Assembly (NCBI RefSeq): GCF_000321225.1 | Contig: NW_004451414.1 | Span: forward strand, 233,932-297,931 | Direction of reading: 5' to 3' | DNA from: Odobenus rosmarus divergens | Lineage: Eukaryota > Chordata > Mammalia > Carnivora > Odobenidae | Length of the DNA stretch: 64,000 nt | Shown here: one piece after another, positions 32,824-44,401 of the stretch | How the letters are laid out: every line of letters starts with the position of its first letter | How positions within the stretch are numbered: the stretch's first letter is position 1 | Translations under genes and position numbers: made by a program | Notes under the pieces: generated by a model | Seen by the model: the letters and a program-made list of their open reading frames with translations, nothing else | Databases searched by the model: none | What the model was told of the DNA's origin: nothing

Positions 32824-33564
32824 AATATAGGAAGTATGGCACCCCAATGTTTACAGCAGCAATGTCCACAATAACCAAACTGTGGAAAGAGCCAAGATGT
32901 CCATCGACAGATGAATGGATAAAGAAGACGTGGTATATATATATACGATGGAATATTACGCAGCCATCAAAAGGAATGAGATCTTGCCATTGCCGTTGCA
33001 AATGCAACGACGTGGATGGAACTGGAGGGTGTTATGCTGAGTGAAATAAGTCAATCAGAGAAAGACATGTATCATATGACCTCACTGATAGGAGGAATTC
33101 TTAATCTCAGGAAACAAACTGAGGGTTGCTGGAGTGGTGGGGGGTGGGAGGGATGGGGTGGCTGGGTGATAGACATTGGGGAGGGTATGTGCTATGGTGA
33201 GTGCTGTGAATTGTGCAAGACTGTTGAATCACAGATCTGTACCTCTGAAACAAATAATGCAATATATGTTAAGAAAAAAAAAAAAGAAGATAGCAGGAGG
33301 GGAAGATGGAAGGGGAGTAAATCGGAGGGGGAGACGAACCATGAGAGACGATGGACTCTGAAAAACAAACTAAGGGTTCTAGAGGGGAGGGGGGTGGGGG
33401 ATGGGTCAGCCTGGTGATGGGTATTAAAGAGGGCATGTTTTGCGTGGAGCACTGGGTGTTATGCACAAACAATGAATCATGGAACACTACATCAAAAACT
33501 AATGATGTAATGTATGGTGATTAACATAATAAAAAATTTAAAGGAAAAAATATATGAAGTATGG
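32824..33564 (+). mobile_element. 5'-truncated L1 with two 3' UTRs in tandem
   Basis: Target duplication AATATAGGAAGTATGG (32824-32839) and AATATATGAAGTATGG (33549-33564), one mismatch. The insert starts in the ORF2 C-terminus (CACCCCAATGTTTACAGCAG). First 3' UTR: 'GGAAACAAACTGAGGGTTGC' to 'ATATATGTTAAG' and A12 (33272-33284). Second 3' UTR: AGAAGATAGCAGGAGGGGAA to CATCAAAAACTAATGATGTA and tail. The two modules share diverged blocks (AAACAAACT..AGGGTT, G-tracts, CTGG..GATG), so they are related. Confidence 0.9.
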
Positions 33565-34228
33565 TAATATTGTCACAGAGAAAAATCATATCAGCAAGAC
33601 AACTAATGGAAAAGAATTCTATACAAGTACCATCCATGATCAACAGCTCTTAGTGAACTATGCATAGAAGGCAACATTTTACCAAATAAGAAGTATGCAC
33701 TGAAAATCTACAGCAACTACCTTAATAGGGCACACTTTAGAGCTAGTGCTTTAAAGTTAGGAACAAGGATGCCCAACATTACCTCTTCTTTCCAATATTT
33801 ATATGGGAGATCTTCATCAGTGAGATAGGACAAGAAAAAAAAAGCATTGAAAAGAAAAACTTTTTCACCAGAACCCCCAAGAGAGACATTTTAAACATTG
33901 GAAATTGAGTTCAGCAAATATCTTTAACAAAAGATCAACCTAAAAGAACCATTTGCATTTCTGTTTACTAGAATGGAAAGTCATGTAAAAAAAAAAAAAT
34001 AACTTGGTATGTCTGAACTTAAAGGAATATATAATTTTGTGTATTTATATGAAGACCATTACCATACTATATATGACAGGATGAAATATTACTAAGATGA
34101 CAACTCTGCCCAAACTATTATAACTTCAGTTCAATTATGAAAAAGAATTCCAACAGGGTTTTTTTGGTTCTTAGACTTTAAGTTTATATATGGACAAAAG
34201 GCAAAGAACAGAATAGTTTTTAAGAACA

Positions 34229-34433
34229 ATGTGAGGAGACTTTTTTTTTTAAGATTTTATTTATTTGACAGAGAGAGACACAGTGAGAGAGGGAACACAA
34301 GCAGGGGGAGTGGGAGAGGGAGAAGCAGGGAGCCCGATGCGGGGCTCGATCCCAGAACCCTGGGATCATGACCTGAGCTGAAGGCAGATGCTTAACAACT
34401 GAGCCACCCAGGCGCCCCATGTGAGGAGACTTT
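34229..34433 (-). mobile_element. CAN-SINE, minus strand, with perfect 15-bp target duplication
   Basis: ATGTGAGGAGACTTT lies at 34229-34243 and 34419-34433. The insert reads AAGATTTTATTTATTTGACA, GAGCCCGATGCGGGGCTCGA, 'TGGGATCATGACCTGAGCTG', 'CTGAGCCACCCAGGCGCCCC'. Near-consensus, so fairly young. Confidence 0.96.
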
Positions 34434-34744
34434 AAAAGTTGTACCAAGTTAAAAAATTCAGCATGACAGAATAGGAAGTTCTGAAATAGAATCATGCACA
34501 CATGAAAATTTGTAACAAATCTAGCATTTCAGATCACTGGTAAAAAGAAAAACAGTGTGTGCTGGAAAAATTAGAATTCGTTTATTTCCTCATAAAATGC
34601 ACAAAAATTCCAGATGTACTGAAGAAATAATTGTATAAAGCAGGCTCTAGAACTTAAGAGGACACATGTAGGAGAAAGTCTTTATAGCCTTGAGTTGAAG
34701 CATTTTTAAATCAAGATTCTAAAAAAACAATTGGGAAATATTGA

Positions 34745-35278
34745 TAAGTCTAGGTGGCAGACCATATTTTCCAAAAATGTCCACAACAGTATTCCCCATT
34801 CCATGTGCTCTGCTTCTAATGGGATGAGTGTCAAAGTCACATGAAGAGGTGGGCTTTTGTGACTGGACTGAAGAATACAATAGAATTAACCCTATAAAAT
34901 TCCAAGGCTAAGTCATTACAAGCAATACAGCTTCCACCTTGCTTGCTGAAACACACACACACACGTCTTGAACTGCCAAGTAAGCAGCTCAGCCACCCCA
35001 TGCTGCTGTCAGGCTATGAAGAAAATCAAATAAGACCCTACAGAGACAGCGTATAGGGAAGTTTCGACAGCACATGAAGAGAACTGCCCTGTCAGCTTCC
35101 CACTGTTCCAGTTCCAGCCACCATCCCACTGCAACCACATGAGAGACGCTGAGTCAGACGCACTCCACTGAGCCCTTCCCCAAATTCTGACCCAAAGAAA
35201 CCATGGACTAGAACGTAACTGTTACTGTTTTAAACCACTAAATTATGGCCTGTTCTTTACACAGTGCTTAACACTGGA
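34745..35278 (+). mobile_element. MaLR-like (MLT1-class) LTR, plus strand
   Basis: GGTGGCAGACCATATTTTCC, CAACAGTATTCCCCATTCCA, 'CAACCACATGAGAGACGCTGAG', CCCTTCCCCAAATTCTGACC, 'GTTACTGTTTTAAACCACTAAATTATG', and an 'ACTGGAAC' end. A (CA)n run at 34951-34964 lies inside. It splits ancient L1 'A'. Confidence 0.6.
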
Positions 35279-35415
35279 ACAATCTGGCCATGTTAATATT
35301 GAAAGACTTCCATTCAAAAGTAAGAATGGAAAGATAACCCACAGATTACAAGATGATACTTGCAACCATACAACAGATGAAACCTATGCAATGAATGCAA
35401 AAAATCTTCTCCAAT

Positions 35416-36518
35416 AAAAAGGCAAACAAGCTAGTGAAACAAAAGCAAAAATGAACTTTTGGGACTTCATCAAGATAAAAACTTCTGCACAGCAAAGCAA
35501 AGAGTCAACAAAACAGAGAGGCTACCCACGGAATGGGAGGAGATATTTGCAAATGACACTACAGATAAAGGGCTGGTATCCAAGATCTATAAAGAACTTC
35601 TCAAACAACACCGAAAAAAGTCAAAAAATGGGCAGAAGACATGGATACTTCTCTGAAGATGACATACAAATGGTTAACAGACACATGAAAAAATGTTCAT
35701 CATCATTAGCCATCAGGGAAATTCAAATCAAAACCACATTGAGATACCACCTTACACCAGTTAGAATGGCAAAAATGGACAGGGAAAGAAACAACAAATG
35801 TTGGAGAGGTTGTGGAGAAAGGGGAACTCTCTTACACTGTTGGTGGGAATGCAAGTTGGTGCAGCCACTTTGGAAAACAGTGTGGAAGTGCCTCAAAAAA
35901 TTAAAAATAGAGCTACCCCTGACTCAGCACTTGCACTACTGGGTATTTACCCCAAAGACACAGATGTAGTGAAAAGGGCCATATGCACCCCAATGTTCAT
36001 AGCAGCAATGTCCGCAAGAGCCAAACTGTGGAAAGAGCCGAGATGTCCTTCAACAGATGAATAAAGAAGATGTGGTCCATATATGCAATGGAATATTACT
36101 CAGCCATCAGAAAGGATGAATACCCAACTTTTACATCAACATGGATGGGACTGGAGGAGATTATGCTAAATGAAATAAGTCAACCAGAGAAAGTTAATTA
36201 TCAGATGGTTTCACTTATTTGTGGATCATAAGTAACAGCATGGAGGACATTAAGAGAAGGAAGGGAAAAATGAAGGGGGGGAATCAGAGGGAGAGATGAA
36301 CCATGAGACTATGGACTCTGAGAAACAAACTGAGGGTTTTAGAGGGGAGGGGGGCTGGGGGTTGGGTTAGCCCGGTGATGCGTATTAAGGAGGGCACGTA
36401 CTGCATGGAGCACTGGGTGTTATACAAAAACAATGAATCGTGGATCACCACATCAAAAACTAAGGATGTATTGTATGATGACTAACATAATATAAAATTT
36501 TAAAAAAGGCAAACAAGC
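35416..36518 (+). mobile_element. 5'-truncated L1 (about 1.07 kb) with perfect 16-bp target duplication
   Basis: AAAAAGGCAAACAAGC lies at 35416-35431 and 36503-36518. The insert begins TAGTGAAACAAAAGCAAAAA in ORF2 and ends at the standard L1 terminus. The ORF2 C-terminal frame is open from 35451 to 35969 ([18 protein letters not shown] present) but breaks near 35920-35990. The 3' UTR is the single-module form, as at 7.1-10.1 kb. G-tract motif at 36344-36366. Confidence 0.96.
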
Positions 36519-37295
36519 AAATGATAGAAGCAGCAAATTCAGGTAACCGATACAACTTGAATGGCAAATACCATGTAAAAAGTTACCTAATTTAGCCAGT
36601 GAATAGGAAGATCTACATGAAAATAAAAATGATATGGTTTTATTTCATCATAACAAACTTCAAAGTCCAACAACAAACATTGTCAGAATACAGAGACAGG
36701 GGAACTTTCCTACACTGTTGGTGGGTGGGTGAATTGATGTGATTAGTTTGGAGGAAGTTGCAAACACGGAGAAATTCCACTCCTACACATAAATCCTACA
36801 GAATTTCACCCAGCTGTACAGCAGGATGTGTGTATGGAAATATTCATAGTAATACTGCTTTCGGGGAAAAAAAAAAAAAGCCCTAACATCATGTCCAACA
36901 CAGAAAATTTAGTAATAAGTATATTCATAAAGGAATTGATACATAACAGAACAGGTAAACTAGAGCTATGGGCTTCAACATGGATGAATCTTACAAATAT
37001 GTTGAATATGTATGAAGCTCAAATACAAATGAAATACAAAACCATTCAAAGTGACACAATGCATTGCTTTCTGGTATGTAAATATGCATCAAGTATAAAT
37101 AAATGTATGAAAAGAAACACCAGATTCAAGATAATGGTTATTCTGGGTAGGACACAGGGTGATTAGAGAGGGCTATCAAAGGGGAATTCCAGGTTGTTAA
37201 TAATTTTTAAGTAGTAGATACGCTAGTGTTGGTTGCCTTTTATTTTAGACTTCTGTGTGTCTTAAGTATTGTATAATAAATTTGAGATTTTCGAA

Positions 37296-37890
37296 GACAT
37301 AAGACATAACACAAAGGAGAAAGGTTAGCACTGAGAAAGACACTCCAGCACAGAAGCAGGTCTACTTGGAAGCCTACTGTCATCCACAGAGACCCAGGGT
37401 TAGCAAGAAACACACATATGGGAGGCAACCGGGAGTCAATGGACAAATGGAGGAAATGACAGCTTCCCTGGCCTCTTACCATGGACCCCTCCAGGCTGCC
37501 ATTCTCTAGCAATGCTTGCAGCAAATGGAGCTCTCACTCTTTGGAGGGCAAACGTTCGTCAAATGCCAGTCCCTACCTGCTGCTTCTAATCATCTCCAAG
37601 TTAAAGTCTCACCCAGAAGATTCCAGAAAGATGATCATGTGTTTATGTGATTCCCATACAGAGGATTCAACAAGACCACAAATTCAGAAGTACTTTTCAT
37701 GTGATTTCTCACTTTTTCGTCACATGGGGGCAGGGGAAGCAAATCTTAACATCTGGGAACTGGTCTGAAGTTTGCAAGTATGCTTCAGTATGGTTTGAAT
37801 CTGGCCTGGCACTCATGAAAGACCGTGTTATTCTCCTGCATCAACAATCTCACAGGACAACAATATCGGATATGCTTACTCTGAGCCCAT
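37296..37890. other. No recognised feature
   Basis: Anonymous sequence. Opposite-strand open frames of about 95 codons near 37240-37768 have no recognised motif. Confidence 0.4.
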
Positions 37891-38315
37891 GATAACAGAG
37901 AAGACAAAACAAGGCCACTGCCTAACTTTGTCTAAGCAAGGGAATACAAGACCACCATTTGACCCAGAAAAGACCAAACATACCCATCTCCTGGCTAATA
38001 TGAGTGACCGTTCTTCTGGACCAATTATAGTGTTATCCTTCTTCTGCCCTTCCTATAGATAAATTGAGATACCCCATCACAGAATTGCTCTGCTTCTTGA
38101 CAGCACCCAACACATACGGAGCAAACCTTCACGTCCTCTGACCGTCCTAAAATCACCCCCACCAAAGCCCAAACACCCTCTTATGGAGAAATCCCACAGT
38201 TCCTTATGGGTGTTCATGGCCACTGCAATGTTTAGTAAACCCAACTTCAACTACCGGCATGTTCGGGTGGCATTTGGCTGGAGGGCATTGACATTCACTA
38301 TCACCAATCTATAAA
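37891..38315. other. Possible LTR-like repeat, family not assigned
   Basis: The composition and blocks (AGAAGACAAAACAAGGCCAC, 'CTTCTGGACCAATTATAGTG', 'CAAAGCCCAAACACCCTCTTATG', 'CAATGTTTAGTAAACCCAACTT') look like an old ERV LTR with a CCAAT-like box. I cannot name it and see no terminal TG..CA pair with target duplication. Confidence 0.25.
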
Positions 38316-39319
38316 GAAAGCCAATCATAATGGACTTGGAGTGAAATCACATTGCTCAAGTTGTTCAAATAGTCATGCCAGCCACTTTGTGCTATGGAAA
38401 AGTGTATAGGAAGCTGAATTACGGAGTACTAACCCACATCAAAACTCTAATCATCTCCAATGTCACACAATTTCCTCCTCTTCAATCATGACTAAATGTG
38501 TAATGGTCTATTTTATTTTTCATCTGGGCAGAATACAAGAACTAATTTTTTCTTGTGAAGAGGGAGGAAGAACAGTTAACTGGAAAATGCAAGTGTGAAA
38601 ACATGGAGAAGCGACCGTATCTCTAGGATCCTGGCATGGTAAGTGTTTAAGTGTGGCCCAAGAGTAAGCTTGGTGGAAGAGATTCAATAACGAGGGCATG
38701 TGTAAAAGGAATGGTTTGGGAAGTTTAGGCAGGGTCACACATACTAGGTAGTAACTTTAGACTGTATTTTGTCACCAACACATGTTTTAAGCCATGGGCT
38801 GAAGCAAAGTTGTGAGAGGACCAGGACTAAGTTTTATAAGTGATAACAGAGCAAATATGGATTAAAGAGGAGAAAGAATTGATAGCCTATGGAAAGCCCA
38901 TTTTATGAAACAGGTCTTGTAATTACCACCAAATATAGATTATTTAAAATCTCTCCACATCCAGGTGAGACAGCGTTGGTATTATTTCAACACCCATGGA
39001 TGTTAAACAACCATAGTGAGTCTTTCATATAACTCAGGGACCATTAAAGCAGCTCAAATTATGAGTTCTAATTAGGGTTAAATTAGGAATAGAAAGCAGC
39101 TTAGTTAGAACATGGCTTCCTATAGCTACTTACCGAGCTTCATCGCAGCTTTGTTATAGATTTTTAAAAACCCTCTATGTACTGAAATAAGGAAGACAGG
39201 GATTGTGAATATATTCCGCCAAACTCATGGGTTCCAGGAATCATTGCTAGGAAACATGGGACAGAAATATCAGAGAGCCTATATATTTGTATTCATGCTT
39301 CCCAAACCCTTTTTAAAGT
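38316..39319. other. No recognised feature
   Basis: Anonymous sequence without motif-bearing open frames. Confidence 0.45.
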
Positions 39320-39542
39320 CTGCACCCAAGGGGTGCTTGGGTGGCTTAGTCAGTTAAAGATCTGACTCTTGGTCTCAACCCAGTCCTAATCTCATGGGTG
39401 GTGGTATTGAGCCCCTTGCCAGGCTCCAAGATCAGCAGGAGTCTGCTCGGATATTCTCTCCCTCTGCCCCTTCCCTCTCACTCACTAGCTCTAAAATAAA
39501 TCAATCTTAAAAAAACAAAACAAAAAAAACACCTGCACCTAA
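39320..39542 (+). mobile_element. CAN-SINE, plus strand, old, with likely target duplication
   Basis: CTGCACCCAA (39320-39329) and CTGCACCTAA (39533-39542) flank it. The body GGGTGCTTGGGTGGCTTAGT, 'GACTCTTGGTCTCAACCCAGTC', 'GCTCGGATATTCTCTCCCTC' and an A/C-interrupted tail are diverged, so this is an older copy. Confidence 0.88.
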
Positions 39543-40825
39543 AAGACGAAGGGGATGGATAAAATTTCATCTTGATTAAACTTAACACTGATCAAATGAT
39601 AGAAATGAGAAGAGTGGGACTTTGGGATGTAGTCTCAGCTTAACAGAGAAGAGTACTGGTGAAGACTTTGATAGTTGAACTGTAAGAGGGTCAGTGACTG
39701 AACACCAGGAAATAGCCTCTCCAAACAGAAGACACAACAAACGACCAGAAGAGAGGCTGCAACATAGCCTTGTGAATGCTTCATTCATGTATGCTGCCCA
39801 TGGGGTCCTAAAAAGATTGTTTTCTGTACTTCCTCGAACAGGATCCTTCTCCTAGTTGGTCAGAAACATCCACATTGCCTCTAGAAGATTTAAACCGCTT
39901 ATAATAAAACAGTAAATATTGAGATTTTTTACATCTAAAATATTTTTAAAAGATATTAATAGAAGCAATGGTTCTCAAAGCCAAAACTTTTGAATTGCAG
40001 GAGATGGGCTTTGCTAAATCAAGAGGAGGCTCTTGTGAATCAAAGGGAAAGCTCTCAAAGAGACAGGGAATAACAGATTAAAAAAAAAAAAAAAACAAGA
40101 TAGAGATTATGCAGACCAAGCAAGGGAGACATGGGGAGTTTATAAGAGATTGGTTGGGACCACAAGATGGTAGCCTCACAGAAAGGAGCAAATTTGACCA
40201 CTTGTTGGCTCAAGAAGAAATGTTAACTGCTTGGGAAGAATTGTTGTCAGCAAAAAGTTTGTGTTGAATTCTACAATTTTGTGTGCTTGAAAATATGTTG
40301 CATGTAATATCAATTAAACTAGAATATACGAAGAGCATGCTTTAGTAGAGCATGCCAGAGCCCCAATGATACAGGAAAACACAGAAAGGATAAGGCAAAA
40401 GGGTCTGTTCTGAATCCAGCCATAAGAGTTACCTGAGCAACCAACTCCGTTGACCTTTGACCAGGTGCGCAGAGATTCACAGCACCCCTCCAGTTTGCCC
40501 TTCCCACCTCCACTTACATGGCATCTCTACTCATGCTAATAGTACAATGAGCTTTGGGGAAGGGACATAATAGAAGAGTAAAATCATAAGAGAAGAGTAT
40601 TGGCTGGTCATTCAAAGGGAAGCCCCAAGACTGTGTGCCAAGATCATCTTGGACACAGTTGCCTGTCATGCTGCCCTCAAGCATGGTCACAACTGGGACA
40701 AATAAGTGGATACATATGAATTCACAGTATTCCTGGTCTTCCTATTGACCTTACTATTTGGAAAGGAATTCCAGAGCTGAGGTCGTACATCATCACCACG
40801 AATCTGGTTTTTTTGAAGAGGACAT
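39543..40825. other. No recognised feature
   Basis: Anonymous sequence. A15 run at about 40080-40095. Open frames of 64-68 codons on the minus strand are unsupported. Confidence 0.45.
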
Positions 40826-40862
40826 TCTCTCTCTCTCTCTCTCACTCACACACACACACACA
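40826..40862. repeat. (CT)n(CA)n compound microsatellite
   Basis: TCTCTCTCTCTCTCTCTC at 40826-40843 followed by CACTCA and then CACACACACACACACA to 40862. Confidence 0.92.
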
Positions 40863-42053
40863 GATTAAAAGGTAATTCTTTAAAATTTAGCTTTATGAAA
40901 AGCTTACTATAAATTAGACTTATCTTCTACCCTTGGCCTCTCAGGAGTGAGGGCATGGTTTTCTATTTTGTGCAGAGGTCTTCTGGGGAACACCCTCAAG
41001 AAATACAGCTGAAGGGAGCCGAAGGTGAAGCTGACCTACAATGCTGTTGCAACTGAACCTTACTCACTCCTCTAGGGAGCTCTGCACCTAGAATGGCCTT
41101 TCAGAGTTATCCCAAATTGAGCCTTAGAGCTGGGACTTGGTGTCCTGTCTCAATCACTTAGAGACCACAAGCCATCTCCTCTCGGGGGTGTAACCATGAA
41201 TGGAGTTCACTGAAGCTGAGGGCAATTTCAGCAAAGGGTATAGCTATGATCCATTGGAAGCCAGTATTTCCAGCCTTAGGGGATGAGTGGGTCAGCCCTG
41301 ATGAGCCAGCAAAAAAGGTGAACATGCAAGCTTCCATGTCAAACCTGATCCATCTAAGTATTAACATCAGAAACTACCATCTTGCCAATTCTTTCATTTC
41401 TCCCCTTCACAAAAACTCCATAAACACAGGTAAGGTCTCCCATTACTACCTGCCCCCCAGCCTACTAGCTTTCATTTATTGACCATAGTCCTGGATTATG
41501 AACTGCTAGAGAAATCTGGGTCTGCCTAGAAAGCGATGGATGACCACACTGCTTAGATACTAGCAAATATTGAGACCACAAAAAAAGGATTCCTGCAGGA
41601 ATGGGAATTTCTTAATTTTCTTTTCCCCGGGATTATACACAATTAAACGTAAGCCACTCTGATGTCTTGTAAAGTCAGCCCTGACAATGGTCACATGTGA
41701 CATGAACACTGAGCAACTGTCTGGTGTCCCTGTGAATCCAAGCAGCAGGAATATTGTAACCCAGCTGTGGTGTGTGCTTATGGGCATGTCCTTCCCATTT
41801 TGCATCCTTGTCACTGTCGAGATAAATCAATCTGTTAGCGTCCAGGGGCTTTCTTCAGTGCAACTCTGAACTCTCAGTGGCATAGACAGACACACCAAAG
41901 ATAGAAAAATGTCCCAAAGAAAAAAGCATAATTCAGGAGAAAAGTTAAATATATAGGTTTTAAATATAGGTTAAAATATAAGCTACCTATATATGTATAT
42001 TCGCACATACTTGTATTTTTATGTGTGAATAATACTGTAGGTTTTTGTTTTTA
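40863..42053. other. No recognised feature
   Basis: Anonymous sequence. Opposite-strand frames at 41158-41482 overlap each other and carry no known motif. Confidence 0.45.
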
Positions 42054-42144
42054 AGTCTCCCTCTGAGGTGGGACTTGAACTCATGACCTCCCAAACCCAA
42101 GATCAAGAGTCACATGTTCTACCAACTGAGCCAACCAGGGACTC
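42054..42144 (-). mobile_element. Old CAN-SINE head, minus strand
   Basis: 'GGGACTTGAACTCATGACCT' and 'TCTACCAACTGAGCCAACCA' are the inverted tRNA-Lys-like head. It is closer to a tRNA than the other SINEs but has no acceptor-stem pairing and no discrete gene boundaries. The adjacent SINE is inserted at its head end. Confidence 0.7.
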
Positions 42145-42323
42145 TTTAAGATTTACTTGAGAGATAAAGAGCATGAACAGGGAAAGGGACAGAGGGAGAG
42201 GGAGAGGAAGAAGCAGACCCCCACTGAGCTAGGACCTTGACTTGGGGCTCCATCCCAGGGCCCTGAGATCATGAGCTGAGCTGAAGGAAGCCACTTAACT
42301 GACTGAGCCACCCAGGTGCCGCC
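42145..42323 (-). mobile_element. CAN-SINE, minus strand, inserted beside an older SINE
   Basis: TTAAGATTTACTTGAGAGAT, GCTCCATCCCAGGGCCCTGA, 'GATCATGAGCTGAGCTGAAG', 'CTGAGCCACCCAGGTGCC'. The flanks GCCAACCAGGGACT and GCCAGCCAGGGACC look like a target duplication taken from the older SINE head. Confidence 0.85.
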
Positions 42324-43169
42324 AGCCAGGGACCTTCCTCACTGCTCTTAACTTCATTACCTTCCAGGATCTAAGATGTCTTCTGCTAATGAGTTGTTAA
42401 CTTGAAGTTTAGAATTTCCACATTCTTTCTTTTGGTTTAATTTAGAATATAAATTTAATTACTTTAAAAAAAAACCGACAGTATGTATAGACCAGTATCA
42501 TTTTTCTTAAATTACTTCTTGCTATTAATCTAGTCGTCTTTCTCTGAACACATCCAGAGAACACATCTTGAGTGATATTCAATTACTAATGACAGAGGAT
42601 TCTGTACTGGAATTTAATGACTTTTTTTTACTTTCCATTTTTTACTATAGCTTGCATTTTTAATATGCATGTATTTTTATAAATCAGTAAACTAAATGGA
42701 TAACATTACAATTTAAGAAAATAGAGAAGGAATTTAAAGCTTCTTTAAACCTTTTCTCAGTATAAGAAAACCATCTCTTTATTCCCATTTAATCAACTTC
42801 GACCTCAAGGTGAAATAAAAACCAGAGACAGAGAGAGCCCTGCCTTTGATCCAAGAGAACATCTGTAGTTGAGAATGGTCAGAAGCATGGTATTAGGAGG
42901 CAGGGTTCTTTTTACTTCCATTTCTTAACTTAGTCTTAATTTGTGTATTTCCTCAAAAATAAGCCTCCTGGAGGGCATCTGAAATATGGCTAGGACAACC
43001 ACGTGAATCAGATGTGCCCCCTACTAGGCTCACCCTTGAAGCTGCCCATTAACAAGTAGAGCAAAAGAGGAGCAAATTTTAACATAAGGAAGAGGTAAGG
43101 GTTAATTTTTTTCATGTTTCTTGCTCTTTGGGGAGTTCAGTTTTAAAGAAGAATTAAATAAGGAAACAT
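42324..43169. other. AT-rich DNA, no recognised feature
   Basis: No repeat or gene identified. Ancient L1 is possible given the flanking sequence. Confidence 0.4.
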
Positions 43170-43499
43170 TTTAGAAAAGTGGAGAATATACATACAATGG
43201 AGGAGTAAGGATCATTTCTAATTTCATTTCCCAGCCGCAGTCACTATCAACATTTTAGTTCAATTACAGGGGGTTTCTAGGCATTTTGATTGGCATTTGC
43301 GATCAAACTAAGAAATATTTATATTGTTTTCTCTATATAATGTGATATTGAAGTTTCTTATAAAGTTTTATAATTATGCAAATACATGATCATTGAAGAA
43401 ATTAGAAAATATAAAGTTAATCCTCCTGCCACCTAGATATAAGAATTTTTGTTATGCCAACTGCCAAGTTTTTTTAAAGGGTAAAATTAAACAACCCCA
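43170..43499 (-). mobile_element. Ancient L1 3' UTR, minus strand
   Basis: 'GCAGTCACTATCAACATTTTAG', 'AATGTGATATTGAAG' and 'TAATTATGCAAATACATGATC' recall the reverse of an old L1 3' UTR. It is inferred to continue at 44402 beyond a younger insertion. Confidence 0.4.
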
Positions 43500-44401
43500 G
43501 GATAGTTTTTTTTTTTTTTGCCTTAAGCATCTTCCTTTGACTGAATTTTTTATTATGTTATGTTAATCACCATACATCATTAGTTTTTGATGTAGTGTTC
43601 CATGATTCATTGTTTGCATATAACACCCAGTGCTCCATTCAATACGTGCCCTCTTTAATACCCATCACCAGGCTAACCCATCCCCCCACCCCCCTCCCCT
43701 CTAGAACCCTCAGTTTGTTTCTCAGAGTCCATTAGTCTCTCATGGTTCGTCTCCCCCTCCGATTCCCCCCCCTTCATTCTTCCCCTCCTGCTATCTTTTT
43801 TTTAACATATAATGTATTTGTTTCAGAGGTACAGGTCTGCAATTCAACAGTCTCACACAATTCACAGCACTCACCATAGCACATACCCTCCCCAGTGTCT
43901 ATCACCCAGCCACCCCATCCCTCCCTCCCCCCACCACTCCAGCAACCCTTAGTTTGTTTCCTGAGATTAAGAATTCCTCATGTCAGTGAGATCATATGAT
44001 ACATGTCTTTCTCTGACTTATTTCGCTCAGCATAATACCCTCCGGTTCCATCCACATCGTTGCAAATGGCAAGATTTCATTCTTTTTGATGGCTGCATAA
44101 TATTCCATTGTACATATATACCACATCTTCTTTATCCATTCATCTGTTGATGGCCATCTTGGCTGTTTCCATAGTTTGGCTATTATGAACATTGCTGCTG
44201 TAAACATCGGGGTGCACGTACCCCTTCGGATCCTTACATTTGTATCTTTGGGGTAAATACCCAGTAGTGCAATTGCTGGGTCGTTTGGTAGCTCTATTTT
44301 CAACTTTTTGAGGAACCTCCATACTGTTTTCCAGAGTGGCTGCACCAGCTTGCATTCCCACCAGCAGTGTAGGAGGCTTCCCCTTTCTCCGCACTGGATA
44401 G
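43500..44401 (-). mobile_element. 5'-truncated L1, minus strand, double 3' UTR and possible 3' transduction
   Basis: Read on the minus strand: ORF2 C-terminus (from about 44393; [14 protein letters not shown] visible), first 3' UTR module to an A8 run at 43796-43803, second module from AGATAGCAGGAGGGGAAG, then the standard terminus. After a short A-run there are about 26 non-L1 bases (43520-43545, + strand GCCTTAAGCATCTTCCTTTG) and a second A14 tail. Short possible target duplication GGATAG at 43500-43505 and 44396-44401. C-rich + strand (43677-43699) gives G-tracts in the L1 sense. Confidence 0.9.

Larger units (their letters stand above)
31201..37295 (+). mobile_element. Ancient L1 'A', third part: ORF2 to 3' end, multiply interrupted
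   Basis: Resumes with TTTTGAACTGAATGAAAATG (about 31219), directly after the point reached at 26857. Recognisable host segments: 31201-31481 (ends GATCAGTAAAATTGATAAAC), 32013-32180, 32676-32823 (AAATTGTAGGCCAATCTTCT), 33565-34228 (RT region), 34434-34744, 35279-35415, and 36519-37295 (CTACACTGTTGGTGGGTGGG at about 36710, 'CTAGAGCTATGGGCTTCAACATGG', ending near TTGTATAATAAATTTGAG). Interruptions are listed separately. All frames are heavily disrupted. Confidence 0.65.

Noticed and set aside
42060..42143. tRNA-Lys-like sequence on the minus strand
   Set aside because: It is the head of an old CAN-SINE. Stem pairing and gene ends are missing and a second SINE abuts it.
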